DNA of 64,000 nt. It comes from JANQIO01 sp043585095. Its GTDB lineage: Bacteria; Pseudomonadota; Gammaproteobacteria; Pseudomonadales; Halieaceae. The number at the start of each line of letters is the position of its first letter. The first letter of the stretch is position 1. Positions 26,774 through 34,172 of this stretch are shown here, in pieces. Both the position numbers and the translations under genes were made by a program. The notes under the pieces were generated by a model. That model made no database searches. It had not been told where the DNA came from and saw nothing but the letters and a program-made list of their open reading frames with translations. The stretch is from the NCBI GenBank assembly GCA_043585095.1, contig CP121321.1:2914001-2978000 (forward strand), read 5' to 3'.

Positions 26774-26805
26774 AAAAAAAAACGCCCCGGGCGGGGGGCG
26801 TTTTT
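26774..26805 (-). terminator. Terminator after the second FecR-domain gene
   Basis: This is a copy of the 25549-25577 hairpin with a slightly different GC stem (AACGCCCC / GGGGGCGTT), followed on the minus strand by a run of nine T. It lies 33 nt after the stop of the second FecR-domain gene. Confidence 0.88.
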
Positions 26806-26837
26806 ATTACTGAAAAAGTTTCCGCGAGTCAGTCAGT

Positions 26838-27629
26838 TCAATTATCAGTGTTGACGATCGCTTGGTTGAACACATTCCGGTATGTCGTTCCATCCGACTC
26901 CGATATAGATTTACCGTCGAGGCGCAACCCAGCGGCCTCGGCGACTATTGCGTTACCGAACTCACCCCTTCTGCTCACCATAGATCTGATTACAAGGTTC
27001 CCGTCTTTAACTTCATAAGTAAGTACAGTGTTTGCGAAGTTTAACGTAAAAGAGCCATCTTCATTGGGCTTCAAAGAATAAGATTTCCCTGCGGACATCT
27101 CCAGCGGCTTGCCATCGGCCCCTGACACCCCGAACTCTCCCAAGGCGATACCAACACGTCCGTCAGTTACTTCAACCTGCACACTGCCCGTAGCTCGATT
27201 ATAAACTAGCCTAAATGCCGTACCACGAATGCCAACAGTGTAATCACCAGCCCGGACCGCGACGTCGTCGTAATCATTCTTGCCAATCAAGCCGGATGCA
27301 TAACGCAATGTTCCGTCTAGCAGGCTTACATCTTGACTGTTTTTCTCAGGTGACGCTGGATTGTAGGCGTGGCTTGTAATCTCAACCTCAGAATCAGACC
27401 GAACATCAAGAACCGACTGATCATCCATCTCCACCACCATCCAGGCACCAAACGCCGTCTTCAGCGTATCCCCGCTGCTGACCTCATCACCCTGTGACGC
27501 CGCAGCGCCATTCACAAAAATATCACCCGACGCCGACTTGATAACGCCATCGGCTGCAAACGCATGCGCGCTCGCCATTAAGATCAGCGCAACCGCCCAA
27601 TGCGTCGCGCGAGTGAAAGTGCTGGACAT
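26838..27629 (-). CDS. Exported FecR-domain protein, copy 2
   Basis: This 263-residue paralogue of the protein at 25608-26417 has the same signal peptide and almost the same first about 130 residues (MSSTFTRATHWAVALILMAS, GDTLKTAFGAWMVVEMDDQS, KNDYDDVAVRAGDYTVGIRG). The C-terminal half is different in sequence but ends in VFNQAIVNTDN. The start at 27629 has GGAG 7 nt upstream. The gene and its terminator lie in the second unit of a tandem duplication. The conserved half next to a diverged half suggests functional specialisation, which is inference. Confidence 0.85.
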   Translation of the reverse strand: MSSTFTRATHWAVALILMASAHAFAADGVIKSASGDIFVNGAAASQGDEVSSGDTLKTAFGAWMVVEMDDQSVLDVRSDSEVEITSHAYNPASPEKNSQDVSLLDGTLRYASGLIGKNDYDDVAVRAGDYTVGIRGTAFRLVYNRATGSVQVEVTDGRVGIALGEFGVSGADGKPLEMSAGKSYSLKPNEDGSFTLNFANTVLTYEVKDGNLVIRSMVSRRGEFGNAIVAEAAGLRLDGKSISESDGTTYRNVFNQAIVNTDN

Positions 27630-27755
27630 GCCAAACTCCATGGAAGATTTCCTTGTGAGAGCCAAAGTAGGCTTAATCGTCTCTCTTTTCACTAATTACA
27701 GTGCGAGAAGCCGCGTAAGTTATGGGCTGTAAATTACTTCTGTTCGAAAAAAAGC

Positions 27756-27783
27756 AAAAAAAACGCCCCCTAGGAGCGTTTTC
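27756..27783 (-). terminator. Terminator after the third secreted-protein gene
   Basis: An imperfect stem (AAAACGCCCC / GGAGCGTTTT, one mismatch) is followed on the minus strand by eight T. It closes the transcript of the gene at 27835-28482. All three genes of the FNQAIxNTD set therefore end in their own CGCCCC-type terminator. Confidence 0.8.
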
Positions 27784-27834
27784 TTCAAAGATGATATGCG
27801 CCCGCAGTAAATCAGGCGCTTGAAAGGATCATCG

Positions 27835-28482
27835 CTATAAAGGTTCGCCGTCCGTATTAACAATGGCCTGGTTAAACGAATTCGTTACCGCCGCGACTTC
27901 AGCTGCCGTATAGGATTGACTCTTCCCACCCTTCTGCTTGACCACAGTATCGAGTGCGACAGCGTACTCTCCGTTGTCCAAAAGCGTCTTGCTGTAAGTA
28001 GCAACTGTTTCTACACCGTTTGCATCGACCTGAGTCACAGAGAATTTGTTATCCGCAAGCTGCTTCACGTTGAGGCCAGAATTGTTGGTGATTTCACCAA
28101 TGTTCTGACCACCGCTGGATGCGACCATCTCACCCTCGACGCCGCGCACCTCGACAGCTCCTGTCGCTTCGTTAACCCGAATCTGAAACTTGGCGTCATC
28201 CTTGGGCGTCAGAGTAAAAAGTTCATTGCCATTGGTATCTTGCACCACCGACTTCTCATTTTTGCTTTTATCCACGTCAAAGGTCCGGTCTTCGTCGTTC
28301 TGAGAAACATAGATCCCCGTGCCAGGCACAGTGCCGATAACAGAGGTAGTCACAATAACTGTAGTTGTCCTAAACCCACCCAGAAGCTGCGCGGAAGCCA
28401 AGCTTGGCGACAGCATGGATACCAACATAAACGCTGACAGGGTGCCGCTTACAAGCCGCTTAGTGATTTTTGATAAGTTCAT
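27835..28482 (-). CDS. Secreted protein of unknown function with FNQAIVNTD C-terminal motif
   Basis: This 215-residue protein has a clear signal peptide (LVSGTLSAFMLVSMLSPSLASA). The mature part is beta-rich and polar (DDAKFQIRVNEATGAVEVRG, VKQLADNKFSVTQVDANGVE). I do not recognise the family; it lacks the GIRGT FecR signature, though the spacing of strands is similar. It ends NSFNQAIVNTDGEPL, sharing FNQAIxNTD with both FecR proteins downstream. The ATG at 28482 is chosen because the signal peptide follows it directly. The open frame upstream looks non-coding. Confidence 0.75.
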   Translation of the reverse strand: MNLSKITKRLVSGTLSAFMLVSMLSPSLASAQLLGGFRTTTVIVTTSVIGTVPGTGIYVSQNDEDRTFDVDKSKNEKSVVQDTNGNELFTLTPKDDAKFQIRVNEATGAVEVRGVEGEMVASSGGQNIGEITNNSGLNVKQLADNKFSVTQVDANGVETVATYSKTLLDNGEYAVALDTVVKQKGGKSQSYTAAEVAAVTNSFNQAIVNTDGEPL

Positions 28483-28750
28483 GACTGTGCTCACTCGAGT
28501 AAATAAGGTGCCCATCTCAACCAGCCTAACGGAAATGCCGTTATAGTCAAGGCGCGCAACGGAATGCACGCCCCTATCGCGCACCACGAAACGGTAGCCT
28601 TTTAGCCCAAAAAGCACAGCCCGGCGGCACGCCTTTGTTGGCGCCCAACCAACAACAAACAACCGCCCAAGCCTCACAGCGAAGGCTGGCTGCTACTCCT
28701 TAGCTATTTAGACGATAGATATCCGACCAAAAAACCAATATGCGCGGAGT

Positions 28751-29990
28751 TCTGGGGACAGATACCGTCTTAGCAAGCAAGCGGCTTCTGTACAAAATTC
28801 TCGTTGAACGGCGTCTTATTCTTCAACACACCGTATATCAAGTGGATCATTTTTCTCATTGCCGCCCCGATGATCACCATTTTCGGTTTGCCTGCAGCTT
28901 CCAGTCGTCGCGCCATCTCTTTCAACAATGGATTGTGTCGCAGGCCCACCATAGCTGGGAAGAACAACGCCTTGCGTAATGCCGCCGGCCCCACCTTCGA
29001 CATTCGCCCATAGCGCTTGATTGACGTTCCTGACTGCACCTCTCTTGGGGCGACGCCGCAGAATGACGCCAACTTTCTCGCCGATGCAAACCGGTCGATC
29101 GTCGCAAAGTACGACAGGATAGAGGCCACCGTCTTCTCTCCGATTCCTGGAATGCTCAGCAGGAGCTCTCGTTGAGATCGGAGGTCCGGGTCATCATCAA
29201 TGTGCTTACGAATGGCCTCCCGCAGCTCCTCCATCCGACTCTTCAGTAGCTGAATGTGCTCCTCGATGTCCCCCTTGACCACCTCGTCAGCCACATCGAG
29301 CCGGTTCACCTCCTGCTGATGCATCTCGATAAGCGCATCCAGGCGGCGTACCAGGGCCTTGAGATCCCGCACTGAACGCGGCTCTGGCACCCAGAGTGAA
29401 GGCGACATCGCCTGGCAGAAGCGGGCAATTAGCGAAGCGTCCTGCTTGTCAGTTTTGGTACGCAGTAGCTCGCCCTGTGCGAAGCCTTTGATCCGCGCCG
29501 GGTTGACCAGGCTGACATCGAAACCGCGGTCATAGAGAAACTCACCCAATGGGTGACCGTAGGTGTTCGTGGCTTCCAGGCAGGCGTGGAGAGACTCCAC
29601 GCCATGTGAATTGAGCCACGCCGCCAGTTGTTCAAAGCCCTTGGTGTTATTGGAGAACTTCTTGTTCTTGCGCTTGCCCGATGGAAGTAGCAGCGCTACG
29701 TCAAAATGTTGCTTGGAAATATCGATTCCCAGGATGTGGCGTTCTTGATCATGCATTTGCTTAACTAACCTTGTGAATGCAGGCTCTGGAGGCCTAAGAT
29801 ACCGTTCAGTCAAAACAAATGGGTGAGGGGAAAATCTGTCCCACAGGCTCGAGGCCCAAGTTTACTCACGTCCTCATCTCACCCAGCTACCGTCGCCTGT
29901 ACAAACGTAGATAGCTATCGATCAAGATACAAGTTTACTTATCTCCAAGTGAAGGTCGCTTCGACAGGGCTGCCTCAGGGCTCCCTAAGG
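28751..29990 (-). mobile_element. IS110-family insertion sequence (ends not resolved)
   Basis: The element carries one DEDD transposase gene. Its ends are uncertain because IS110 elements usually lack clear terminal inverted repeats. A TGGGGACAGAT / ATCTGTCCCA pair (28753-28763 and 29835-29844) and a 9-bp direct repeat AGATACCGT (28760-28768, 29797-29805) lie around the gene. The left side beyond the transposase stop is short. About 230 nt of non-coding sequence lies upstream of the transposase start, where IS110-group elements encode their bridge RNA. The right boundary given is an estimate. Confidence 0.65.
28770..29756 (-). CDS. IS110-family transposase (DEDD recombinase)
   Basis: This is a 328-residue RuvC-like DEDD transposase with a C-terminal transposase_20 domain. 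The acidic residues are seen in LGIDISKQHFDVAL, CLEATNTYG and RTKTDKQDA. The Transposase_20 region is LLLSIPGIGEKTVASILSYF, ASFCGVAPREVQSG and GRMSKVGPAALRKALFFPAM. The conserved Ser of the SG...G region is present. The ATG at 29756 is chosen because GIDISK normally lies about 10 residues from the start; a TTG at 29813 is less likely. It seems intact, so the element may be active. Confidence 0.93.
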   Translation of the reverse strand: MHDQERHILGIDISKQHFDVALLLPSGKRKNKKFSNNTKGFEQLAAWLNSHGVESLHACLEATNTYGHPLGEFLYDRGFDVSLVNPARIKGFAQGELLRTKTDKQDASLIARFCQAMSPSLWVPEPRSVRDLKALVRRLDALIEMHQQEVNRLDVADEVVKGDIEEHIQLLKSRMEELREAIRKHIDDDPDLRSQRELLLSIPGIGEKTVASILSYFATIDRFASARKLASFCGVAPREVQSGTSIKRYGRMSKVGPAALRKALFFPAMVGLRHNPLLKEMARRLEAAGKPKMVIIGAAMRKMIHLIYGVLKNKTPFNENFVQKPLAC

Positions 29991-30116
29991 AATTAGGTAA
30001 ACGCTCACATAAATTGGGGAATTCCCTAGGCATGATTCTGAATTAAGTAAACTGTCACCGGAATTCCTACGAAACATTGATTGGGAATGAGTAAACTGTC
30101 ACCGGAATTCCTGCGA
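29991..30116. repeat. Cluster of AATTxxGTAAACTGTCACCGGAATT repeats
   Basis: A 27-bp unit with core AGTAAACTGTCACCGGAATT occurs at 30046-30072 and again at 30090-30116 with one mismatch. A degenerate copy begins at 29991 (AATTAGGTAAACGCTCAC then GGGGAATTCC). Inverted half-copies (AAGTTTACT) lie at 29868 and 29932. The units are imperfect palindromes of the REP/MITE-like kind. They fill the gap between the insertion sequence and the methyltransferase gene, and no coding potential is seen there. Confidence 0.8.
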
Positions 30117-30127
30117 TGTGTTACTTT

Positions 30128-30784
30128 TTACACATGAGCGCAGGGCGTTGCATTGACTATCATACTTTTCCAAAGTAGCGGGATACGGCCAACACCGCGA
30201 AAATCCCCGACTGACAAACCCTCCTCATGAAGAAGCCGTGTGATAGTTGACTGACTCCAGAACTTGATATGCCCTCCATCCCACAAAGGATCTGCGTGCG
30301 CGTCCCAGCGACCGAGAAGCGATATAGCAAGGTTTTTCAAGTAGCCATGATAAGGCGTGCTTAAGACAAAACTGCCATTGGGCGCCAATGCCTCGCGAGC
30401 GAAGCGTATAAGCTTCCTTGGGTAGAAGACATGCTCGATCACCTCCGTACAAATTACGGCGTCAAACGTTCCAAACTGTTCTACGAAAGCTTTTGGGTCA
30501 CTCTCCACATCCACCAGTTCAAAGCTTAAGTTAAGGGCCGCAAAGCGGGCACCATTAGCCTGCTGTTTTGCGAGAGAAACCCCAGCCGCATCGGCGTCGA
30601 CCCCTAAAACCTGAACGCCCAAGGCTTCAGCAAGACGAATAGACATATGGCCATTCCCACATCCAAGATCAAGAATACGGCTCAGATGACGATGGCTTCG
30701 TAAACTTTCGATCACCGCCGGCAGCACATAATCAGCGCACTCAGGCTCTTCATTTGGACGCCAACCGTAGTCTTGTCTTTCCAT
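30128..30784 (-). CDS. Class I SAM-dependent methyltransferase
   Basis: This 218-residue methyltransferase has motif I ILDLGCGNGHMSIRLAE, the acidic strand-2 end LGVDADAAGVSLAKQ, and motif IV DAVICTEVIEHVFYPRKLIR. FVLSTPYHGYLKNL is a pattern typical of Methyltransf_11/23 enzymes in polysaccharide loci. It may methylate a sugar or lipid-linked intermediate; the acceptor is unknown. Its ATG overlaps the stop of the GT2 gene by one base. It is the last gene of the AT-richer block, next to the repeat cluster. Confidence 0.85.
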   Translation of the reverse strand: MERQDYGWRPNEEPECADYVLPAVIESLRSHRHLSRILDLGCGNGHMSIRLAEALGVQVLGVDADAAGVSLAKQQANGARFAALNLSFELVDVESDPKAFVEQFGTFDAVICTEVIEHVFYPRKLIRFAREALAPNGSFVLSTPYHGYLKNLAISLLGRWDAHADPLWDGGHIKFWSQSTITRLLHEEGLSVGDFRGVGRIPLLWKSMIVNATPCAHV

Positions 30785-31749
30785 TATGAGATGTCCGGCG
30801 CGCTAGACCGCGCCAGGTCCTTCAAACCAGGCTCGAAATTGAGACCATAAGCTTTACTTAAAATGGTTCGAATTGCTTTCGGATCGTCAAGGCCCGCAGT
30901 CAGTCGTCGAGCCTCCAGAACTTTTACATCCACTAAGAACCGATACCAAAACCCTTGGAGAACGTGGTAAATCATGCCTTCTCGACCATCCAGCAGCCCA
31001 AGCTGAAAGAAGAACCGAAAGAAGAAATAAAACGCAGGCCGTAAGAACAAGGGAAGGCGTTGATAGAAACCCTCCTTACGTGCTCTTTGAGCGCCAGCCT
31101 GCTCGCCAGCTGCCAGCCCAATATCTTCTCCACCCCCAACGAATCCGTCGAGAAAACCACTCTCCGTATTAATGATATCTATCATTTCTCTAGTAGCGTA
31201 GTTATTGTGTTTTGATATCCACCAACCGATATCGTTCAGGTTCTCGTCAATTATGGAGCCGGGGGCGATAGCTATTTCACCATATTTCAATACCACGTGT
31301 TCATCCATCCACCGATCCTCGATTCTACCTGAACCCCTTCGCCAGATTCGTAAGTTCATCTGAGGCTGCCGCCCCCCCCATCGGATTTTTCGCCCCAAGA
31401 AAACGAGTTCCCTATTTACGAGAAATCCTGTAGTCGAGGGCTCAGCTTCCAGCAACAGCCCGGGAAGTTGTCGAGCCAGCTTTTTATTCAACCTCTCGTC
31501 GGCGTCGATCCTCAAAATCCAATCTTCTCTTATGCCCGCGTTATCGATACCCCATTGAAACTGAGTAGCATAGTTGACCCATGATTTCTGAAACACGTCT
31601 GCACCCATGCGTTCTGCAATCTCCTGCGTCCCGTCACTGGAACCGCTGTCGACAATAACTATCCTGTCAACAACATCAGATAGCGATTCAATGCATCGTT
31701 TTATGTGCAGTCGCTCATTATAAGTGAGCACTAGAGCGCAGAGACTCAT
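30784..31749 (-). CDS. Glycosyltransferase family 2 (WaaE/KdtX-like)
   Basis: This 321-residue GT-A enzyme starts SLCALVLTYNERLHIKRCIE and has IVIVDSGSSDGTQEIAERMG, ILRIDADERLNKKLARQLPG and WGGRQPQMNLRIWRRGSGRI. The last pattern, which follows the DxD motif, is typical of WaaE-like transferases that add sugars to lipid or polysaccharide acceptors. The C-terminal part has a hydrophobic segment (PAFYFFFRFFFQLGLLDG). The gene is 3 nt downstream of the FkbM gene and overlaps the next gene by one base. Confidence 0.88.
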   Translation of the reverse strand: MSLCALVLTYNERLHIKRCIESLSDVVDRIVIVDSGSSDGTQEIAERMGADVFQKSWVNYATQFQWGIDNAGIREDWILRIDADERLNKKLARQLPGLLLEAEPSTTGFLVNRELVFLGRKIRWGGRQPQMNLRIWRRGSGRIEDRWMDEHVVLKYGEIAIAPGSIIDENLNDIGWWISKHNNYATREMIDIINTESGFLDGFVGGGEDIGLAAGEQAGAQRARKEGFYQRLPLFLRPAFYFFFRFFFQLGLLDGREGMIYHVLQGFWYRFLVDVKVLEARRLTAGLDDPKAIRTILSKAYGLNFEPGLKDLARSSAPDIS

Positions 31750-31751
31750 AC

Positions 31752-32456
31752 TTATCCCTTCGGTTTGCCATAGAACACGTAGTCATGCACGCTTACTTTG
31801 TCCATGTGCTGATATTGACTGCCTATAACGAGCTTTACTGCCTCCACGTCTTCTGTCTCGACCACTAAAACGTCAGGTCGGTGCCGAGACATATCAATCC
31901 CACGTAGAGCGGCCAGCTCAAATCCTTCGACATCAAGACTAAGTAGGTTTAGGTGTTTTATCCCACTTTCGTCCAACACACCGCTAAGCGTGCGTACGGT
32001 TACTGAAACCTCGTGGACTTTGGCGCCAGACTCCGCATCTTTCATAACATGCTCAATGGCGCGAACTTGATCACTTCCTACCAGAGCAAGCTCCATCATG
32101 GCCGAGCGAAGATCTCCGGCCAGAATTGATTGCCTGCAATCTGCGCTCGGCGAGTCGCCAAGGGCACATTCAACCACAGTCGAAGTACGGAAACGCCGAG
32201 CAAGAGTCGCCAAGGCTGGCACAGGCTCAATCAAAAGACCGGTCCATCCGCGGTATCGCTCCAGATAATAAGTATTGCTTTGGTTGATGCCATCATTGGC
32301 ACCTGCCTCAACGAACACACCTCCATCGTAACTGACATAAGTCTCAATAATCTCATCTAACCCATTCAAACCAGTTCTAACTGGTAGGAAAAACCCGAAA
32401 ACTGTTAAGAATAACCAGCGGACATATTTCTTGATATACCAGACACCGGACTTCAA
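31752..32456 (-). CDS. FkbM-family methyltransferase
   Basis: This 234-residue protein carries the FkbM domain: GVFVEAGANDGINQSNTYYL, GWTGLLIEPVPALATLARRF, then VTVRTLSGVLDE and LNLLSLDVEGFELAALRGID. The product is expected to O-methylate a sugar. I chose the TTG at 32456: it overlaps the preceding TGA stop (TTGA) and has GGAG 8 nt upstream, and no ATG is suitably placed. The frame continues upstream, but only antiparallel-free overlap with the acetyltransferase gene would result. A hydrophobic N-terminal segment (WLFLTVFGFFLPV) may attach it to the membrane. Confidence 0.85.
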   Translation of the reverse strand: MKSGVWYIKKYVRWLFLTVFGFFLPVRTGLNGLDEIIETYVSYDGGVFVEAGANDGINQSNTYYLERYRGWTGLLIEPVPALATLARRFRTSTVVECALGDSPSADCRQSILAGDLRSAMMELALVGSDQVRAIEHVMKDAESGAKVHEVSVTVRTLSGVLDESGIKHLNLLSLDVEGFELAALRGIDMSRHRPDVLVVETEDVEAVKLVIGSQYQHMDKVSVHDYVFYGKPKG

Positions 32457-33061
32457 TTGATTTCTCCAAAGAGCGCCTCGTTGTGCGTGAGGACTTCGTC
32501 TGCTTGAAAACGCTCCCTGATAACTCGTGCAGGCACTCCACCTACAATCGAATAAGCTGCGACGTCTCTGGTCACAACACTCCCGGCAGCTAAAATCGCA
32601 CCGCACCCGATCTTAACCCCTGCTTTGAGAGTCACGCCTTGCCCTATCCAAACGTCCGCGCCGATGTAGGTGACCGGTGGTTTCTGCCCCTGAAGAGATG
32701 CCAAGGGTGCACAAGGAACGGAGTATTCATGGTCATCCCCGATTAGACGGAAATCAGAAGAAATGAGGACACCATCGCCGATGACCAGAGAATGATTGAT
32801 CTCAGCACGCGGCCCTAGATAAGACCATATTCCTAGATCAAGCACCGCACTGGGCGCAAACCACCAAGGCATTCCGCTCCGGAAATTACTGCGAAGTGTG
32901 TGCCGATGAAATCTCATTCGTAGAAACTGAGACCGGAGCGAATTCAAAACTGTCCATACCTTCCCGCGAGAACAATTTACTGCTATGGCCGCGAGAGCCT
33001 CATCTCGCATACGGAGAGAAGGAATCCCATCAGACCTCCGCAAGTGATTGCGTAATACCAT
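32453..33061 (-). CDS. Hexapeptide-repeat acetyltransferase (WcaF/LpxA-like fold)
   Basis: This 202-residue left-handed beta-helix enzyme probably O-acetylates a sugar of the polymer. Hexapeptide repeats run from about residue 70 (VLDLGIWSYLGPRAEIN, IGDGVLISSD). They continue through YIGADVWIGQGVTLKAGVKIG and CGAILAAGSVVTRDVAAYSI, and then VGGVPARVIRER, which is the usual end of the family. The ATG at 33061 lies inside the glycosyltransferase gene (32-nt overlap) with GAGG about 10 nt upstream. The N-terminal about 50 residues are basic and less typical. Confidence 0.87.
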   Translation of the reverse strand: MVLRNHLRRSDGIPSLRMRDEALAAIAVNCSRGKVWTVLNSLRSQFLRMRFHRHTLRSNFRSGMPWWFAPSAVLDLGIWSYLGPRAEINHSLVIGDGVLISSDFRLIGDDHEYSVPCAPLASLQGQKPPVTYIGADVWIGQGVTLKAGVKIGCGAILAAGSVVTRDVAAYSIVGGVPARVIRERFQADEVLTHNEALFGEIN

Positions 33062-34172
33062 TCACCATAGCCTCGGTGGAATATTCAGAGTAAACAACTG
33101 AATGTGCCGCTTTTCCAGCAGCTTTTAATAATTTAGGGGCATGCTCGGCTACGCGCAGAATTGCGGCGTCGAGGTCGTTGACTTCATAATTGTAAGTCCA
33201 ACCTGTTTGGCCTTCACGGAATACAGCGATCTCTGGGTTATGGAGCGTGGCATTGTTTCCAATGATTGCGGGGCAACCATATGAACCCGCCTGAGTTAGC
33301 GCCAAGCCAAGCCATCCGGGTATGATCGCCACATCTGCTACCGAGTAAACAGCGGTCAAAAATTTTGAGTCAAACCTTGCTCCAAAAAACAAAACCCTAG
33401 CGGATAACCCTTTTGATTCAACTAGCCCTTTCAGAGCGGCCTCATCTGATCCAGTACCTACAAAAAAATGATACCACTGAGGTAATCTGTCCGCTATTTT
33501 TGCCATAGCCTCGATGATGCGCTCTAGATCGCGTCCAGGCTCAAGCCGCCCGCAATACACGGTTGCAAAATGTCTTCGCTCATCACTCAATGACTGGAGG
33601 CGGACTCCCAGATCGCCCAACGCTTCCTCTCTGGCAACCCGCGGAGGTTGTCGTTCGACAGGAACCCCATTTGGTGCGACAAAAACTCTCCCAGCCTTGT
33701 AGTTAAATCGATCAACTAGAATGTCTTTCCCCGCTTGCGTATAAACAAGAAAGCCGCTCGCAAATACACGCGATACTAAAACTAAAAGTCTTGACAAGAG
33801 CTTGTTCCGCTTGGAAACCCCATGCCCCCACCAAACCACTTTCTTGCGCATGCAGCGCAGCAGCAGAGTATCCGACCAAAGGCGGACGTTGCGGACATTC
33901 CACTCAAGCAGATAAATGTCATAGCTATTTAGCCGGAAAACAGCAGGCAAGCAAGCCTGCCACATTAGCCTATACCCTGACAATCTTCCTCCGGCTCGAT
34001 ACTCTAGATCGTAGCCAGACGGCTTATGCGCGGTTTCAGCGGTAGGGTCTTCCTCAACACAGACAACATGAAAGGCCGCCACGCGCTTGGCCAGCTCATT
34101 GTAGGTTGCAACGCGGTAGTGCCAATGCACGAACGCTGCATGAAAAACCCTGAGACTTTCAGCACTAGCCAT
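33030..34172 (-). CDS. Glycosyltransferase family 1/4
   Basis: This 380-residue GT-B enzyme has a Rossmann N-domain (MASAESLRVFHAAFVHWHYR) and a C-terminal GT4 domain with FATVYCGRLEPGRDLERIIE, YHFFVGTGSDEAALKGLVE, DVAIIPGWLGLALTQAGSYG and CPAIIGNNATLHNPEI. It adds a sugar to the undecaprenyl-linked unit. The ATG at 34172 overlaps the stop of the polymerase-like gene (TGATG). Its gene and those beside it are visibly more AT-rich than the flanking housekeeping genes. Confidence 0.86.
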   Translation of the reverse strand: MASAESLRVFHAAFVHWHYRVATYNELAKRVAAFHVVCVEEDPTAETAHKPSGYDLEYRAGGRLSGYRLMWQACLPAVFRLNSYDIYLLEWNVRNVRLWSDTLLLRCMRKKVVWWGHGVSKRNKLLSRLLVLVSRVFASGFLVYTQAGKDILVDRFNYKAGRVFVAPNGVPVERQPPRVAREEALGDLGVRLQSLSDERRHFATVYCGRLEPGRDLERIIEAMAKIADRLPQWYHFFVGTGSDEAALKGLVESKGLSARVLFFGARFDSKFLTAVYSVADVAIIPGWLGLALTQAGSYGCPAIIGNNATLHNPEIAVFREGQTGWTYNYEVNDLDAAILRVAEHAPKLLKAAGKAAHSVVYSEYSTEAMVNGITQSLAEV

